A DNA stretch of 64,000 nucleotides from Massilia violaceinigra (GTDB lineage: Bacteria; Pseudomonadota; Gammaproteobacteria; Burkholderiales; Burkholderiaceae_D). Positions within the stretch are counted from its first letter, which is position 1. Each line of letters starts with the position of its first letter. A program made the position numbers and the translations under genes. The stretch is taken from NCBI RefSeq assembly GCF_002752675.1, contig NZ_CP024608.1:6014001-6078000 (forward strand). The letters are read 5' to 3'. The notes under the pieces were generated by a model. It ran no database searches. It was not told the DNA's origin and saw nothing but the letters and a program-made list of their open reading frames with translations. Below, one piece after another: positions 7,082 through 15,887 of this stretch.

Positions 7082-9322
7082 TCAGTTACCGGGTTTGGCG
7101 GCCGGCAGGTAAGGCATCAGGCGAGCTGCCATGCGCGTATCGGTCTTGAGCATGTCGATCTCATCGGCCAGGATGTGCGCCGCTTCCTGCAGCATCACGT
7201 CCTTGGCATCCTTGGCCGCTTTTTCGGCGGCCAGTTCGGATGCCAGATTACGCTCGTCGGCCTGCAAGCCATCGTCCTGACGGTTCGGCTTGGTAGTGGC
7301 GGCCTTGGCCGTCTTGGCCGGCGGCACCAGCTTGCTGCGCGCATCCTTGGCGTCGAGCAGATCGGCCGGCTCGTCGGTGACGGCGGCGCGCAGGGCTACC
7401 TGGCGTGCCTCGCGCTGCTTGGCCTTGGCTTCGAGCGCATCGCGTTCCTTGCGGCGCACGGCTTCGTTCAGGGAGATCACGTTATCCTTGCGCAACTTAC
7501 GCAATTCCGCCATGTCTTCCTGCAGGTACTGGAAGTCCTTGTCCTTGGCGATGCGCGCTTCGTGACGCTTTTGCAGCGGAGCAACCAACTGCTTGACGTT
7601 GCCCGACGGCGTGAACGGCACCGGCTTGATCGCTACCCACGGCAAGGCATTCTCGTAGCTCGACTCGCCGAAGCCTTCCGGATCGGAGGTCACCGGCATC
7701 TTGATGTCGGGCGTGACGCCGCGCAACTGCGTGGTGCCGCCGTTGATGCGGAAAAACTGCGCGATGGTCATCTTGAGTTCGCCGTAGCGTGCTTTTTCAC
7801 CCGGGTTGCCACGGTCGAGGTTGACCAGGGTCTGGACGGTGCCCTTGCCGAAGCTCGGTTCGCCCAGCACCAGGCCGCGGCCGTAGTCCTGGATGGCGGC
7901 GGCGAAAATTTCCGACGCCGATGCGGAGCCGCGGTTGATCAGCACGCCCATCGGACCATCCCAAGCCAGGCCCGGCTGGACGTCGCTCTCGACCTCGACC
8001 CGGCCTTCGGCGCTGCGCTGCATGACGACCGGGCCTTTGTCGATGAACAAGCCGGTCAGCTCGACCGCTTCGCCCAGGGCGCCGCCGCCATTGTTGCGCA
8101 GGTCGATCAGCACATTGTCGACTTTTTCTTTCTTGAGCTCGCCGAGGATTCGGGCCACGTCGCGCGTGGCGCTCTTGTAGTCCTTGTCGCCGCGGCGGCG
8201 CGCTTCGAAGTCGAGGTAGAACGTCGGCAGCGAAATCACACCAACCCGGCGCTTGACGCCGCCGTCCTTGACTTCGATGATGGTTTTCTTCGCGGCCTGC
8301 TCTTCCATGTTGATTTTCTTGCGCACCAGGGCCACCGTGACGGTCTTGCCATCGGTACCGGCATCGACCGGCAGCACGTTCAGGCGCACCACCGATTCCT
8401 TGGGACCACGGATCAGCTGGACCACGTCATCGATGCGCCAGCCGAGCACGTCGGTGAAGCCCGGCGAATCGGCCTGGGCCACGCCGACGATGCGGTCGCC
8501 CACCTTCAGCTTGCCGGACATGCCGGCCGGGCTGCCCACCACGATTTCGCGGATGACGGTGTAGTCTTCGCGCTGCTGCAGCACGGCACCGATGCCGTCG
8601 AGCGAGAGGCGCATGGCGATGGCAAAGTTGTCGGCCGAACGCGGGCCGAGGTAGTTGGTGTGCGGCTCGATCGAGGTGGCATAGGCGTTCATGAAGGTCA
8701 TGAACACGTCTTCGCTGTCGACCTTGCTCATGCGGCCGACGTAGTTTTCGTAGCGCTTGTCGAGCGTTTCGCGGATCGACTTGTCATCCTTGCCAGCGAG
8801 CTTGAGACGCAGCCAGTCGTTCTTGACGCGCTTGCGCCACAGATCGCGTGCTTCTTCCAGGTTTTTCGGCCAGGCGGCTTTTTCGCGGTCGATCTGGAAG
8901 GTTTCGTCGACGGTGAAGTCGAACTTGCCCTTGAGCAGTTCACGCGAATAGGCAAAGCGCTCGTTGAAGCGCTGCTGGTACAGGCTGTACATGGAAAACG
9001 GCGTGACCAGGTTTTCTGTCCTGATCGCGTCGTCGAGCTTGGTACGCACATTGTCGAACGAATCGACATCGCTCTGCAGGAAATGCAGGCGGTCGCCATC
9101 GAGCGACTTGAGGTAGCGGTCGAAAATCTTTTCGGACATCGCATCGTCGAGCGGCGTGACCTTGTAATGGTGGCGTCCAAAGACGGTGGCGGCCCAAGCC
9201 GCAGCCTGCGTTTGCGTCGCAACCGGCCGCAGCTGGGTGGTGCCTACCTTGACAGGCTGCGGGACTGCCGCGTGTGTCGTCGCGGCAAATGCCAGTGCGA
9301 CCATCAACATGTGCTTCTTCAT
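7082..9322 (-). CDS. prc: Tail-specific carboxy-terminal protease (Prc/Tsp, S41)
   Basis: 746 residues. The start ATG 9322 has GGAGAG upstream and opens a signal peptide (MKKHMLMVALAFAATTHA). The order follows E. coli Prc: an N-terminal helical domain, a PDZ domain with RLSLDGIGAVLQQ and GKLKVGDRIVGV, the S41 core, and a C-terminal Lys/Arg/Ala-rich DUF3340-type region. The catalytic Ser is in NRGSASASEIF and the Lys in EPSFGKGTVQ, the expected Ser/Lys dyad. It degrades periplasmic proteins from their C-termini and processes penicillin-binding protein 3 in E. coli. It is longer than E. coli Prc (682 residues), mainly at the C-terminus. Confidence 0.93.
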   Translation of the reverse strand: MKKHMLMVALAFAATTHAAVPQPVKVGTTQLRPVATQTQAAAWAATVFGRHHYKVTPLDDAMSEKIFDRYLKSLDGDRLHFLQSDVDSFDNVRTKLDDAIRTENLVTPFSMYSLYQQRFNERFAYSRELLKGKFDFTVDETFQIDREKAAWPKNLEEARDLWRKRVKNDWLRLKLAGKDDKSIRETLDKRYENYVGRMSKVDSEDVFMTFMNAYATSIEPHTNYLGPRSADNFAIAMRLSLDGIGAVLQQREDYTVIREIVVGSPAGMSGKLKVGDRIVGVAQADSPGFTDVLGWRIDDVVQLIRGPKESVVRLNVLPVDAGTDGKTVTVALVRKKINMEEQAAKKTIIEVKDGGVKRRVGVISLPTFYLDFEARRRGDKDYKSATRDVARILGELKKEKVDNVLIDLRNNGGGALGEAVELTGLFIDKGPVVMQRSAEGRVEVESDVQPGLAWDGPMGVLINRGSASASEIFAAAIQDYGRGLVLGEPSFGKGTVQTLVNLDRGNPGEKARYGELKMTIAQFFRINGGTTQLRGVTPDIKMPVTSDPEGFGESSYENALPWVAIKPVPFTPSGNVKQLVAPLQKRHEARIAKDKDFQYLQEDMAELRKLRKDNVISLNEAVRRKERDALEAKAKQREARQVALRAAVTDEPADLLDAKDARSKLVPPAKTAKAATTKPNRQDDGLQADERNLASELAAEKAAKDAKDVMLQEAAHILADEIDMLKTDTRMAARLMPYLPAAKPGN

Positions 9323-9496
9323 TCGTTGTCTCTCCGAGCGGGAACTGGTGTTATCTGCGGGCGAAACCGTGCACTGCAAGGGCGCCCAGCCGCTAAATCG
9401 GCTACTGCTGCTGATTCTAACAGGATAGTGGCATGGGGCAGAGCCAGCCAGCGCGTTGGCGCGAAACCGAGCTTACGGGCTGGGGGCGGTACGGGT

Positions 9497-10006
9497 TCAT
9501 GGATTTACAAATTGAAACAGGTGCGGCCGGAAGTGAAACACCAGCCAGGCCGCGCCGGCGATGATAAACAGATAAGGCCAGGAGCGTACTGCGATACGCC
9601 AATCAACCATCGATGGCCAGAACGACAGGAACTGGGGCGCCAGCGCCAGCGCGATGAACAGGTCGCGCGTGTCGAACTGCCACGGTTGGCGCGTGCGCCA
9701 CCAGGCCACGCAGAACGGCAGCAGCACGATCACCAGGGGCGCCAGGGCCGCCGGGGCGGCGTTATACCAGCGCACCCGGGTCAGCGTGACCGATCCGAGC
9801 TCCCAGTGCCGCCCTACCCTGCGCGGAATCACGGTGAACGAGGCGGGCCGCGCGCCCGTCAGCAGGCCGGCCACGAAGTGCGCCAGTTCATGGCAGATGG
9901 TACCGGCAACAGTGAACAGGAAGAAAAATGGATGGGCGCCGGCCAGCACCCGGATCACCAGCGCCAGCGCGACCGAGGGCGCGAGGTAGAGGAGAATCTC
10001 TTTCAT
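9497..10006 (-). CDS. Membrane protein with HELAH motif (M50-like)
   Basis: 169 residues beginning MKEILLYLAPSVALALVIRV; the ATG at 10006 was chosen because the hydrophobic segment begins there. A first membrane helix is followed by FTVAGTICHELAHFVAGLLTGARP. HELAH fits the HExxH zinc motif, and the following hydrophobic stretch and Gly-rich turn resemble M50 intramembrane metallopeptidases. A clear distal NxxPxxxxDG motif was not found (a WPSMVDW segment may stand in), so it may be an inactive or divergent member. It stands alone, upstream of the protease gene in the same orientation with a 174-bp gap. Substrate unknown. Confidence 0.6.
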   Translation of the reverse strand: MKEILLYLAPSVALALVIRVLAGAHPFFFLFTVAGTICHELAHFVAGLLTGARPASFTVIPRRVGRHWELGSVTLTRVRWYNAAPAALAPLVIVLLPFCVAWWRTRQPWQFDTRDLFIALALAPQFLSFWPSMVDWRIAVRSWPYLFIIAGAAWLVFHFRPHLFQFVNP

Positions 10007-10235
10007 GGGGCCGCTATCGGCAATGCGGCGGGAAACTGTCCGGCTTTCATCGCCGAACTTATACCATAGACCAGCCCGACAGAACGCCGGCATGCTATCG
10101 TGCGCGGCCCGGTCATGCCTTTTCGAGCTGCACCGAGCTTTTGGTCATGCCAGGGTTGCCGTCATCCATGCGGTAGCGCCCGATCCGCCGGCGCTGAACG
10201 GCCGGATCGAGGTGTCGGCTGCACGCCTGGGTGCA

Positions 10236-10631
10236 CTAGTAAAACCGGCATTCCCAGCGCCACTGCCCGTCGGGCAAGCGGTGGAAGTAGCCCATCCCAT
10301 TGTCGCCCCACATCCAGCCGACCTTCTCTTCCGGCCCGACCTGGAACACGAAGTCATGGTGGCCGACGCCGTGCTGGATTTCGTACGGATAGCCGCCGGC
10401 CTTGGTGCCCATATGGCGCGAGAAATCGTCGAAAAAGGCGTCGGATGCGGCCTCGTCATCGTTGACCGCTGCCAGATCGACAACTTTCCAGGCGCCCTCC
10501 CAGCCCGGCGCATCGCCATCCACGCGCCTCCAGCGGATGGGAAAGGGCTGGAAGGGATGCGCCACCTCAGGAAGCGCAATAAGGCCGTCGAGGCGCGCGT
10601 ATTCGCGGATCTGCCATCCTTCGCCGTGCGC
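10236..10631 (-). pseudogene. C-terminal fragment of a DUF1963 (YwqG-like) protein
   Basis: About 131 sense codons without a start of their own. The segment TKAGGYPYEIQ, then FVFQVGPEEKVGWMWGDNG and a final WRWECRFY, matches the C-terminal half of DUF1963/YwqG proteins. The conserved N-terminal half is missing. The frame is continuous with the R2K fragment upstream except for one TAG at 10632-10634. I read this as two truncated genes joined by a deletion. An internal Met (10565) would give a 109-residue product, but no good ribosome site is seen. Confidence 0.62.
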
Positions 10632-10862
10632 CTACAGGTCGAATACGCCCGGAGTCCAGCCGTGTTTCGCCGCCACGTGGCGCATCGAATACGAGCCGAT
10701 GCAAATGACGTTGGCGTGATCAATCTCGGGTGGCGGCAGCAGTTCGCCGGTTTTCGGTACCACCGCGTGCACGGAATAGCCGATGCCGAATCGCTCCAGG
10801 GTGGCGATCAGGGCGTCCCAGCCGGTTTCGGACAGAAATCCATCTTGCAGGATCCAATGCAC
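10632..10862 (-). pseudogene. N-terminal fragment of an R2K-type ATP-grasp protein
   Basis: 76 codons from GTG 10862 to TAG. HWILQDGFLSETGWDALIATL is followed by VVPKTGELLPPP and ICIGSYSMRHVAAKHGWTPGVFDL. This is the N-terminal lobe of the R2K ATP-grasp group (DUF4343-like), which normally continues for about 200 residues through the ATP-binding site. Here it stops just after GVFDL. The rest is replaced in frame by a DUF1963 tail. No catalytic part remains, so the fragment is almost certainly non-functional. Confidence 0.6.
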
Positions 10863-10880
10863 GCTATAAGCTTCGTGCGT

Positions 10881-11651
10881 TCACGACGGCCGGCCGGTCC
10901 GGTTGCCGAACGACAGCCGGCGCGCCGCGGCGCGTGCCTCATAATCGGTATCGCCGAGCAGCTTGGCTTTCTGTTCCGCAAATTCCTCTTCGGTAAGCAA
11001 GCCGCTGCTCATCAACTCGCCAAGCTTCTTGATTTCGTCGGCGACGGCTCCCAGCGGCACCGGCGGCGCTGCGGGAGTTTCGAGCGCAGCCCGACGCGCC
11101 ATGCGCTCCTCTTCATTGCGATTGGCTTGATCGATAATCACGTTCATGAGCGAGAACCAGCGCCTGGCCGACGCAGCCTTGTCGGTATACTGCCGGCTAT
11201 TCTTCGGGGTCTGGACGTTGAGGAAAGTGAGACTCAGCGGCGGCGCGGTGGTCCTGCTGACCACCAGGCGCAATTCGAGTACCCGCGCCGAGCTTGCGGC
11301 GGAATTGACCCAACGCCCATTCTCGCCGGGATGCGGAAACCTGCCTCTGGACGCCATCATGAGCGAAACACCGTCTTCAATCAGCTCGGCACTGAACAGG
11401 TCGTCGTACGGAAACAACCGGGTTGGGAGATTTTTGCCGTCGGCGGTGATGAGACACATTTTCCCGCTCACTTCGTCAATGCCGACGCCGGTCTTCTGAT
11501 CGATGCCGACAACGTGCTGCGTCACCCTGAGCCCGGCTGCGGCCATCGCCGCCAGGAAGGCTTTTTCGCGCTGGTTTGCCCTGACGGCGCCCGCGACTAG
11601 CCACAGTACCAATGACCCGACAATCAGGCCCAACCACATTCCTATGCTCAC
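10881..11651 (-). CDS. SHOCT-domain protein with one N-terminal membrane helix
   Basis: 256 residues. I set the start at GTG 11651, which has AGGAG five bases upstream; the next ATG at 11639 is 17 bases from that site. A hydrophobic segment (MWLGLIVGSLVLWLVAGAV) anchors the protein. The middle is a PH-like beta region (about 60-190) with FPYDDLFSAELIEDGVS. The C-terminus is a SHOCT helix pair, DEIKKLGELMSSGLLTEEEF, ending in Glu/Lys-rich residues. SHOCT is a short oligomerisation or membrane-linked module found at protein ends; function unknown. It sits 18 bp upstream of the broken R2K fragment. Confidence 0.75.
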   Translation of the reverse strand: MSIGMWLGLIVGSLVLWLVAGAVRANQREKAFLAAMAAAGLRVTQHVVGIDQKTGVGIDEVSGKMCLITADGKNLPTRLFPYDDLFSAELIEDGVSLMMASRGRFPHPGENGRWVNSAASSARVLELRLVVSRTTAPPLSLTFLNVQTPKNSRQYTDKAASARRWFSLMNVIIDQANRNEEERMARRAALETPAAPPVPLGAVADEIKKLGELMSSGLLTEEEFAEQKAKLLGDTDYEARAAARRLSFGNRTGRPS

Positions 11652-11711
11652 GAAGGCTCCTGGTGACGAACGTCGGCAAGGCCGTCGCGACGACCACGCG
11701 CACAAAATAAT

Positions 11712-11761
11712 ATCCCCGATGGTCGTGCCGCCTGAAAAACAGGCGGCATCGCAGCGGGGAT
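11712..11761. terminator. Extended imperfect hairpin
   Basis: Nested arms: ATCCCCG/CGGGGAT outside and TGCCGCCTG/CAGGCGGCA inside, around an AAAAA loop. It lies between the SHOCT gene start and the DUF3297 gene stop. A second short palindrome (CCGGCTGA-A-TCAGCCGG) follows at 11788-11804. One of the two probably ends the DUF3297 transcript, though T-tracts are lacking. Confidence 0.4.
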
Positions 11762-11820
11762 GGAAATGGAATAACAGGGTGCTGCACCCGGCTGAATCAG
11801 CCGGATGCCGTCAAAGCGCG

Positions 11821-12069
11821 CTATTTATAGAACGCTTCGACCGTTCCCTTGAGTTTGATGAGCATCGGATGGCCTTTGCGGTCGAGGCTTTTGCCAGCCG
11901 GGATCTTGATCCAGCCTTCGCTGATGCAGTATTCCTCGACATTGAGGTGTTCTTTGCCGTTGAGCGTAATGCCGACGTCGCGTTCGAAAGCGTCAGCGTT
12001 ATGAAAAGGGCTGCGCGGATCGATCGACAGGCGGTCGGGCAATGGGGGGAGTGTAGTGGTATCGTTCAT
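11821..12069 (-). CDS. DUF3297 family protein
   Basis: 82 residues starting MNDTTTLPPLPDRLSIDPRS, with the near-invariant core VEEYCISEGWIKIPAGKS, DRKGHPM and IKLKG. The family is common in proteobacteria as a small soluble protein of unknown role; some databases label members as glutathione-peroxidase-like without evidence. ATG 12069 was chosen because it begins the conserved domain; the open frame extends further upstream without conservation. Divergent from the helical-repeat gene at 12189, so 12070-12188 should hold both promoters. Confidence 0.85.
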   Translation of the reverse strand: MNDTTTLPPLPDRLSIDPRSPFHNADAFERDVGITLNGKEHLNVEEYCISEGWIKIPAGKSLDRKGHPMLIKLKGTVEAFYK

Positions 12070-12188
12070 GGGCGAATTATCCACCAGATCGGCGCGCAGT
12101 ACAACGGGCTTTGTGGCGCGCTTTTGCATCAATGGCAAGTATGGCATCATGCGCCATTCGGGCAAATTGCCCATCTTTAAGGGAAACA

Positions 12189-12899
12189 ATGACAGCACTG
12201 ACACGCCTGAAGCTCGCGGAAGAAGCCATGCGCGAAGGCCGCCATGAAGAGGCACTGCAGGAATTCATCTGGTTCCACCATCACGCGCTGGAAGAAGATC
12301 CCTCGCTGTCCGACACGAGGGCGTACGCGCTGAGTTTTTGGATGGAGCTGGGCCAGGCATATCCCAAAGCGATCGATGCGCTGCGCTCCATCCGCGGCGA
12401 CAAGGCTGATGCACTTCTGCGCGGAGAAACCAACCTGGAATGGTTCTGGGATATCGTTCTCATCGACGCGGAGCTCGGCAATACAGCGGCCACCTACCAG
12501 CTTTACCTCGCGCTTGCCAAGGCGTGGCCAGCGTTCGCGAAAGAGTGCGCACGGGTTGCCATACCCGCAATTGTAGAGGCGCAGGATTACGCGCTGGCGG
12601 CAAGCCTGATGCCACCGCCAGAGACGCTGGTACGCGAATTGGCAAGCATGCTCGAACAAGAAATTGCAAGCATCAAGCAGCAACCCTTTTCGCGCACACC
12701 CGTGCGGTGGGGCGAAATCACCTGGTACGCCGAAGAGGTCAAGCGGCTGGTCGCGATCCAGGCCGGCATCGGCGACCATGCCGAAGCGGCCCGTATCAAG
12801 GCCCTGGCAATCAGCTTGATCAAAAGCCCGTCCGTGCGCAGGGATGTTGCGGCCGGATTCATCAAGCGTTCCAGGCCACCGCGCTTTGCACGGCGTTAA
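12189..12899 (+). CDS. Hypothetical helical-repeat (TPR-like) protein
   Basis: 236 residues, MTALTRLKLAEEAMREGRHE onward. ATG 12189 follows TAAGGGAAACA. It is all alpha, with repeated amphipathic helix pairs that look like a TPR/SEL1-type solenoid: EEALQEFIWFHHHALEED, AYALSFWMELGQAYPKAIDALRS, TAATYQLYLALAKAWP. No signal peptide. A mutilated second copy lies directly downstream (13053-13360), including about 28 bp of shared upstream sequence. I do not recognise a named family; it looks like a cytoplasmic scaffold or immunity-type protein of the kind often found in variable tandem copies. Confidence 0.7.
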   Translation: MTALTRLKLAEEAMREGRHEEALQEFIWFHHHALEEDPSLSDTRAYALSFWMELGQAYPKAIDALRSIRGDKADALLRGETNLEWFWDIVLIDAELGNTAATYQLYLALAKAWPAFAKECARVAIPAIVEAQDYALAASLMPPPETLVRELASMLEQEIASIKQQPFSRTPVRWGEITWYAEEVKRLVAIQAGIGDHAEAARIKALAISLIKSPSVRRDVAAGFIKRSRPPRFARR

Positions 12900-13052
12900 G
12901 CACGAGGCGGCGGATTGAGGCTGCTGCGTAGAGTCGCAGCAGTGATTCCTGCCACCGTGTGGGAGGTGGCAAGTTTGCAAATGCCGAGGGCGTTCTCGAC
13001 TGGACCGTGCGCACGCCAAGAGTGCGGCCAAATTGCTCATCTTTAAGGAAAC

Positions 13053-13360
13053 ATGAACGCACAAGAACGGCTTTTGAAAGCGGACGAAGCCGCGCGCGAA
13101 GGTCGCCACGAAGTAGCCTCGCAGGAATTTATCTGGTTCCATCATCACGCGCTGGATGAAGAACCGTCGCTATACGGTGTGAGGTTGTTCTTCGCGCCCA
13201 GTTATTGGAATGAGCTGGGGCAAGTTTATCCAAAAGCGCTCGACGCGCTGCACGCCATCCGTCCCTGGCAATCAGCTTGATTAAAAGCCCGCCCGTGCAA
13301 AGGGACGTCGCGGCCGGATTCATCAAGCGTTCCAATCCGCCGCCCTACAGGGTGCGTTAG
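13053..13360 (+). pseudogene. Decayed tandem copy of the helical-repeat gene
   Basis: The first 70 or so codons (MNAQERLLKADEAAREGRHE, EFIWFHHHALDEEPSL, YWNELGQVYPKALDALHAIR) parallel the gene at 12189. At about 13262 the sequence jumps to the part matching that gene's last 30 codons (GGCAATCAGCTTGAT onward), losing roughly 150 codons. The join shifts the frame and gives a stop at 13280, while the homologous tail runs on to the TAG at 13358. The sequence before the start (AAATTGCTCATCTTTAAGG) also matches that of the intact gene, so promoter and gene were duplicated together. Confidence 0.8.
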
Positions 13361-13376
13361 CATTAACCCGGACGAT

Positions 13377-13799
13377 TCACGCTGCCGCGTAGGCTTGCAG
13401 CAGCGCTTCCTCGTTCGCCGCGTCGGCAATATGCAGCAGGACCGTCTGTTTGAGCTCCACCACCGGATGCACCGCATCGTATTTGCAAAAGCCGAACACG
13501 TCCTCGATCGGATCATCCGCATGCCACGAAGTGGGAATGAAGTGCTGGTCGGGGATATCGCCGAAGTCGAACGCTTCGATATTGGCCATATCGACCGCGT
13601 CGTCCCAGGAACTGCAATCGACGCCCCAGGCGATCATGTAGCGGCAACCGGATTTGACAATCCAGTCGCTGACCTGCGATTGCCATTCCGGCGACACGGC
13701 GGCATCGGCGACGACCACCATCTTGTACGGCGCCGGCTTTACGCGCCCGGTGGGCGTATCGCCCGGCGCAAGATGGATATAGGTGACGGGATGAAACAT
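13377..13799 (-). CDS. DUF7684-like hypothetical protein
   Basis: 140 residues starting MFHPVTYIHLAPGDTP, preceded by a near-perfect AAGGAGG site seven bases before the ATG. The core is MVVVADAAVSPEWQSQVSDW, CRYMIAWGVDCSSWDDAVDM and DFGDIPDQHFIPTSWHADDP. An alternating beta/alpha pattern suggests a small Rossmann-like fold. This family occurs in cytoplasmic small-protein clusters and has no known role. The IS1380 remnant begins directly upstream, so the original upstream neighbourhood and perhaps the promoter have been replaced by insertion-sequence DNA. Confidence 0.68.
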   Translation of the reverse strand: MFHPVTYIHLAPGDTPTGRVKPAPYKMVVVADAAVSPEWQSQVSDWIVKSGCRYMIAWGVDCSSWDDAVDMANIEAFDFGDIPDQHFIPTSWHADDPIEDVFGFCKYDAVHPVVELKQTVLLHIADAANEEALLQAYAAA

Positions 13800-13824
13800 G
13801 CAAACACCTCCTTAGCGTGTTCTC

Positions 13825-14890
13825 GCCGAGTGCCCTGACCTCGGCCTTCAACAGCACGCGCCACGCCCTCGGCCGCGAGCGCGCCTGGTAAGCAAATTCA
13901 TCGAACAGCCGCACCGCGCCCGGCACCACGTCCCGGGTTTGCGCCGCCACCCAAAGATCGCAGGCGCGAAGATTGGTAGGCTCAGCCATCTCATGCAGCG
14001 TGACATTGCAGGAGAAACCGAAGATGAAATCGGTATTCGGCATGCTGGCGATCAGGCCCATCAATTCGGGTTCGCTGAAGTGACCGTCGCCCCGGACGAG
14101 GATGGGGGTATCGGGAAATGGCGGCGAATCAGTTTCAGAGCGCGGCGCATGATCATGGCGTTCTCCTCGCCGAACGGGCGCTTGCCGGGCCGCAGCACGG
14201 CCGCGACCAGGGCGCCCGACACACTGTCGAAGATCATCAGCGGCAGGTAGCAGGTTGATCCGTAATAATGGTTGTAGAACGCCGGCGGCTGCTGGCCGTG
14301 GCACGCATCCTCGGAGTGATCGAGGCCGTGAATCAGGCTCTTTGGCGCGCTCGCAAAACCGGCAATGAACTGATCGACGAGCGCTTCGCTGACGCGGTAG
14401 ATGTCCTGGTGGCTCGCTGCGTGTTCGAAGCGCGGGATCGTCTCACCCGAGGCCGGCGCGGCGGTGTCGTCCAACGGCAAGTGGGCGGTGCCAAGCTTGA
14501 ACATCGGGTCGTGACGCAGGCTGTTCGCGTCGTTGCCGTCCTCGTAGCCGCAGCCGATCTGGTAGATTGGCTGCGTCAAAATATCGTGATACGAATGGTC
14601 GACGTAACGTTGATGGCGGCGGTCAGACAGGGCTGCGGCGATGCGCTCGGTCAAGCCAATCTGGAGGTCGACGCCGCGCAGCAGCACCAGCCCCAGATCG
14701 GACGACAAGCCGCCGCCGGTGACATCGGCGCGGACGCTGTGGGCGGGAATAGATGCAAAACGGAGCTGCTCCGGGGTAGCATTCATGTCGGGCAAGGTGT
14801 GTTCGTGCTGATGGATGTGTTTTAAGGATAACTCACATTTGATCAATCACTTACTGCATTCTTGCCCCTTTTTATGCAAAATTCAGGCTA
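13825..14890 (-). mobile_element. IS1380-type element, frameshifted and 3'-truncated (copy A)
   Basis: The transposase starts at ATG 14786 (MNATPEQLRFASIPAHSVRA) and runs in one frame through SHQDIYRVSEALVDQFIAGF, YNHYYGSTCYLPLMIFDSVSG and LRPGKRPFGEENAMIMRRAL. Near 14113 one G is missing, and the protein continues in another frame as TPILVRGDGHFSEPELMGLI, TDFIFGFSCNVTLHEMA and FDEFAYQARSRPRAWRVLLK, then stops matching near 13825. The DDE core is thus split and the C-terminal third is absent. The left end is fixed by comparison with copy B: similarity ends at TTCAGGCTA (14890). The element cannot move itself. Confidence 0.8.
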
Positions 14891-15620
14891 CACGGCCTTC
14901 GGGCTCGAGACGGCAGCATCGATATTCCAGTCGATCGCAGCGAGCGGTTATACGGCCCAGGCCTTGATGAGCTATGGAAACTCCGGCGCCATCGCGGCGG
15001 CGGCTGGGGCCAGTGCCGGGGCCGCTTCCGCCACGGCGGGTTCCTTCCACGGCCTGTCGCAGGCCGCCTCGACCTGGTCGCAAATTCAGCAAATGCGCAC
15101 AGCCGGGAGCGAATCCGGATAGATTGGCAACTGCGGGTCCGGCTTTCCACGCAAGATCAACGCATCGGCGATCAGCCACCGCCATGGCGCAGCTCGCGGC
15201 GCGCCAGCTTGCACTCGAACGGCAGGAGGGGCAGCCGCCAGCCCTTCAGGCCGATTATTGGGAGCCGGTCGGCGACGGCGTGGGGCTGTCCGGCGTCAAC
15301 GCGAGCGCGCCCGAACACCGCGGGGTGACCGGTTCCGCGCGTCTGCAGCAGCACATCCAGCAACTCGACCAATGGGCATTCGATACCAATAAAAAGGACA
15401 CTTCAGTTATCCAAGACCTTTTCCCTTGCGCAGCTTGCACCGATCGATGTCGAACAATTGCGCGTGACGGGCGGCATGACATTCAACCCGCCCGCGCGCT
15501 TACTGGACAATGATTGTCCGGGTCATTACCTTCGATGGATCAAACGGGTCAGCGTAAGCGTCATCGCGTTGTTACCGCCGAGCCAGGGATTGCGTGCGAC
15601 CTTCTTCAGCCGGTTCCACA
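14891..15620 (+). pseudogene. Remnant of a Tc-toxin A-subunit (TcdA/TcaB-like) gene, C-terminal part
   Basis: Three segments in three frames follow the usual TcA order. First, an Ala/Gly-rich stretch (AIAAAAGASAGAASATAGSF) as in the TcA translocation-channel region. Second, from about 15184, ERQEGQPPALQADYWE and ARLQQHIQQLDQWAFDTNKK. Third, after a shift near 15405, LSKTFSLAQLAPIDVEQLR, FNPPARLLDNDCPGHYLR and IKRVSVSVIALLPPSQGLRA. The last is the well-conserved TcA end region. A stop at 15120 and at least two frameshifts break it, and the 5' side is cut by the IS1380 end at 14890. No TcB or TcC gene is nearby. Confidence 0.72.
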
Positions 15621-15887
15621 GCGGCCAGGCGCAAGCGCATCCGCGCCGGCCGGCGGCGGCTAGCGGCCGCACCGGCGCGCAGCGGAAGTCAGCCGCCACG
15701 CCCGCGCGGTTACATCAAAGCTTCCTCCTCGCCGCAGCTCACAATGAGAGTGCCGGCTGATGCCGGCATGAGACTGTCATCGAGCCCACTTCCGGGTTTC
15801 GATGACGGTAAAACGGGTGACACGTTTCGCTTGTTTCATTGTTGTTCTTAAGCCTCAACGTGCCACCATTCCTAAAAGGTGGACAAA

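Noticed and set aside
15594..15851. Coding segment following the Tc-toxin relic
   Set aside because: Composition is low-complexity Arg/Ser/Pro with no start or conserved motif, so it is not called as a gene.
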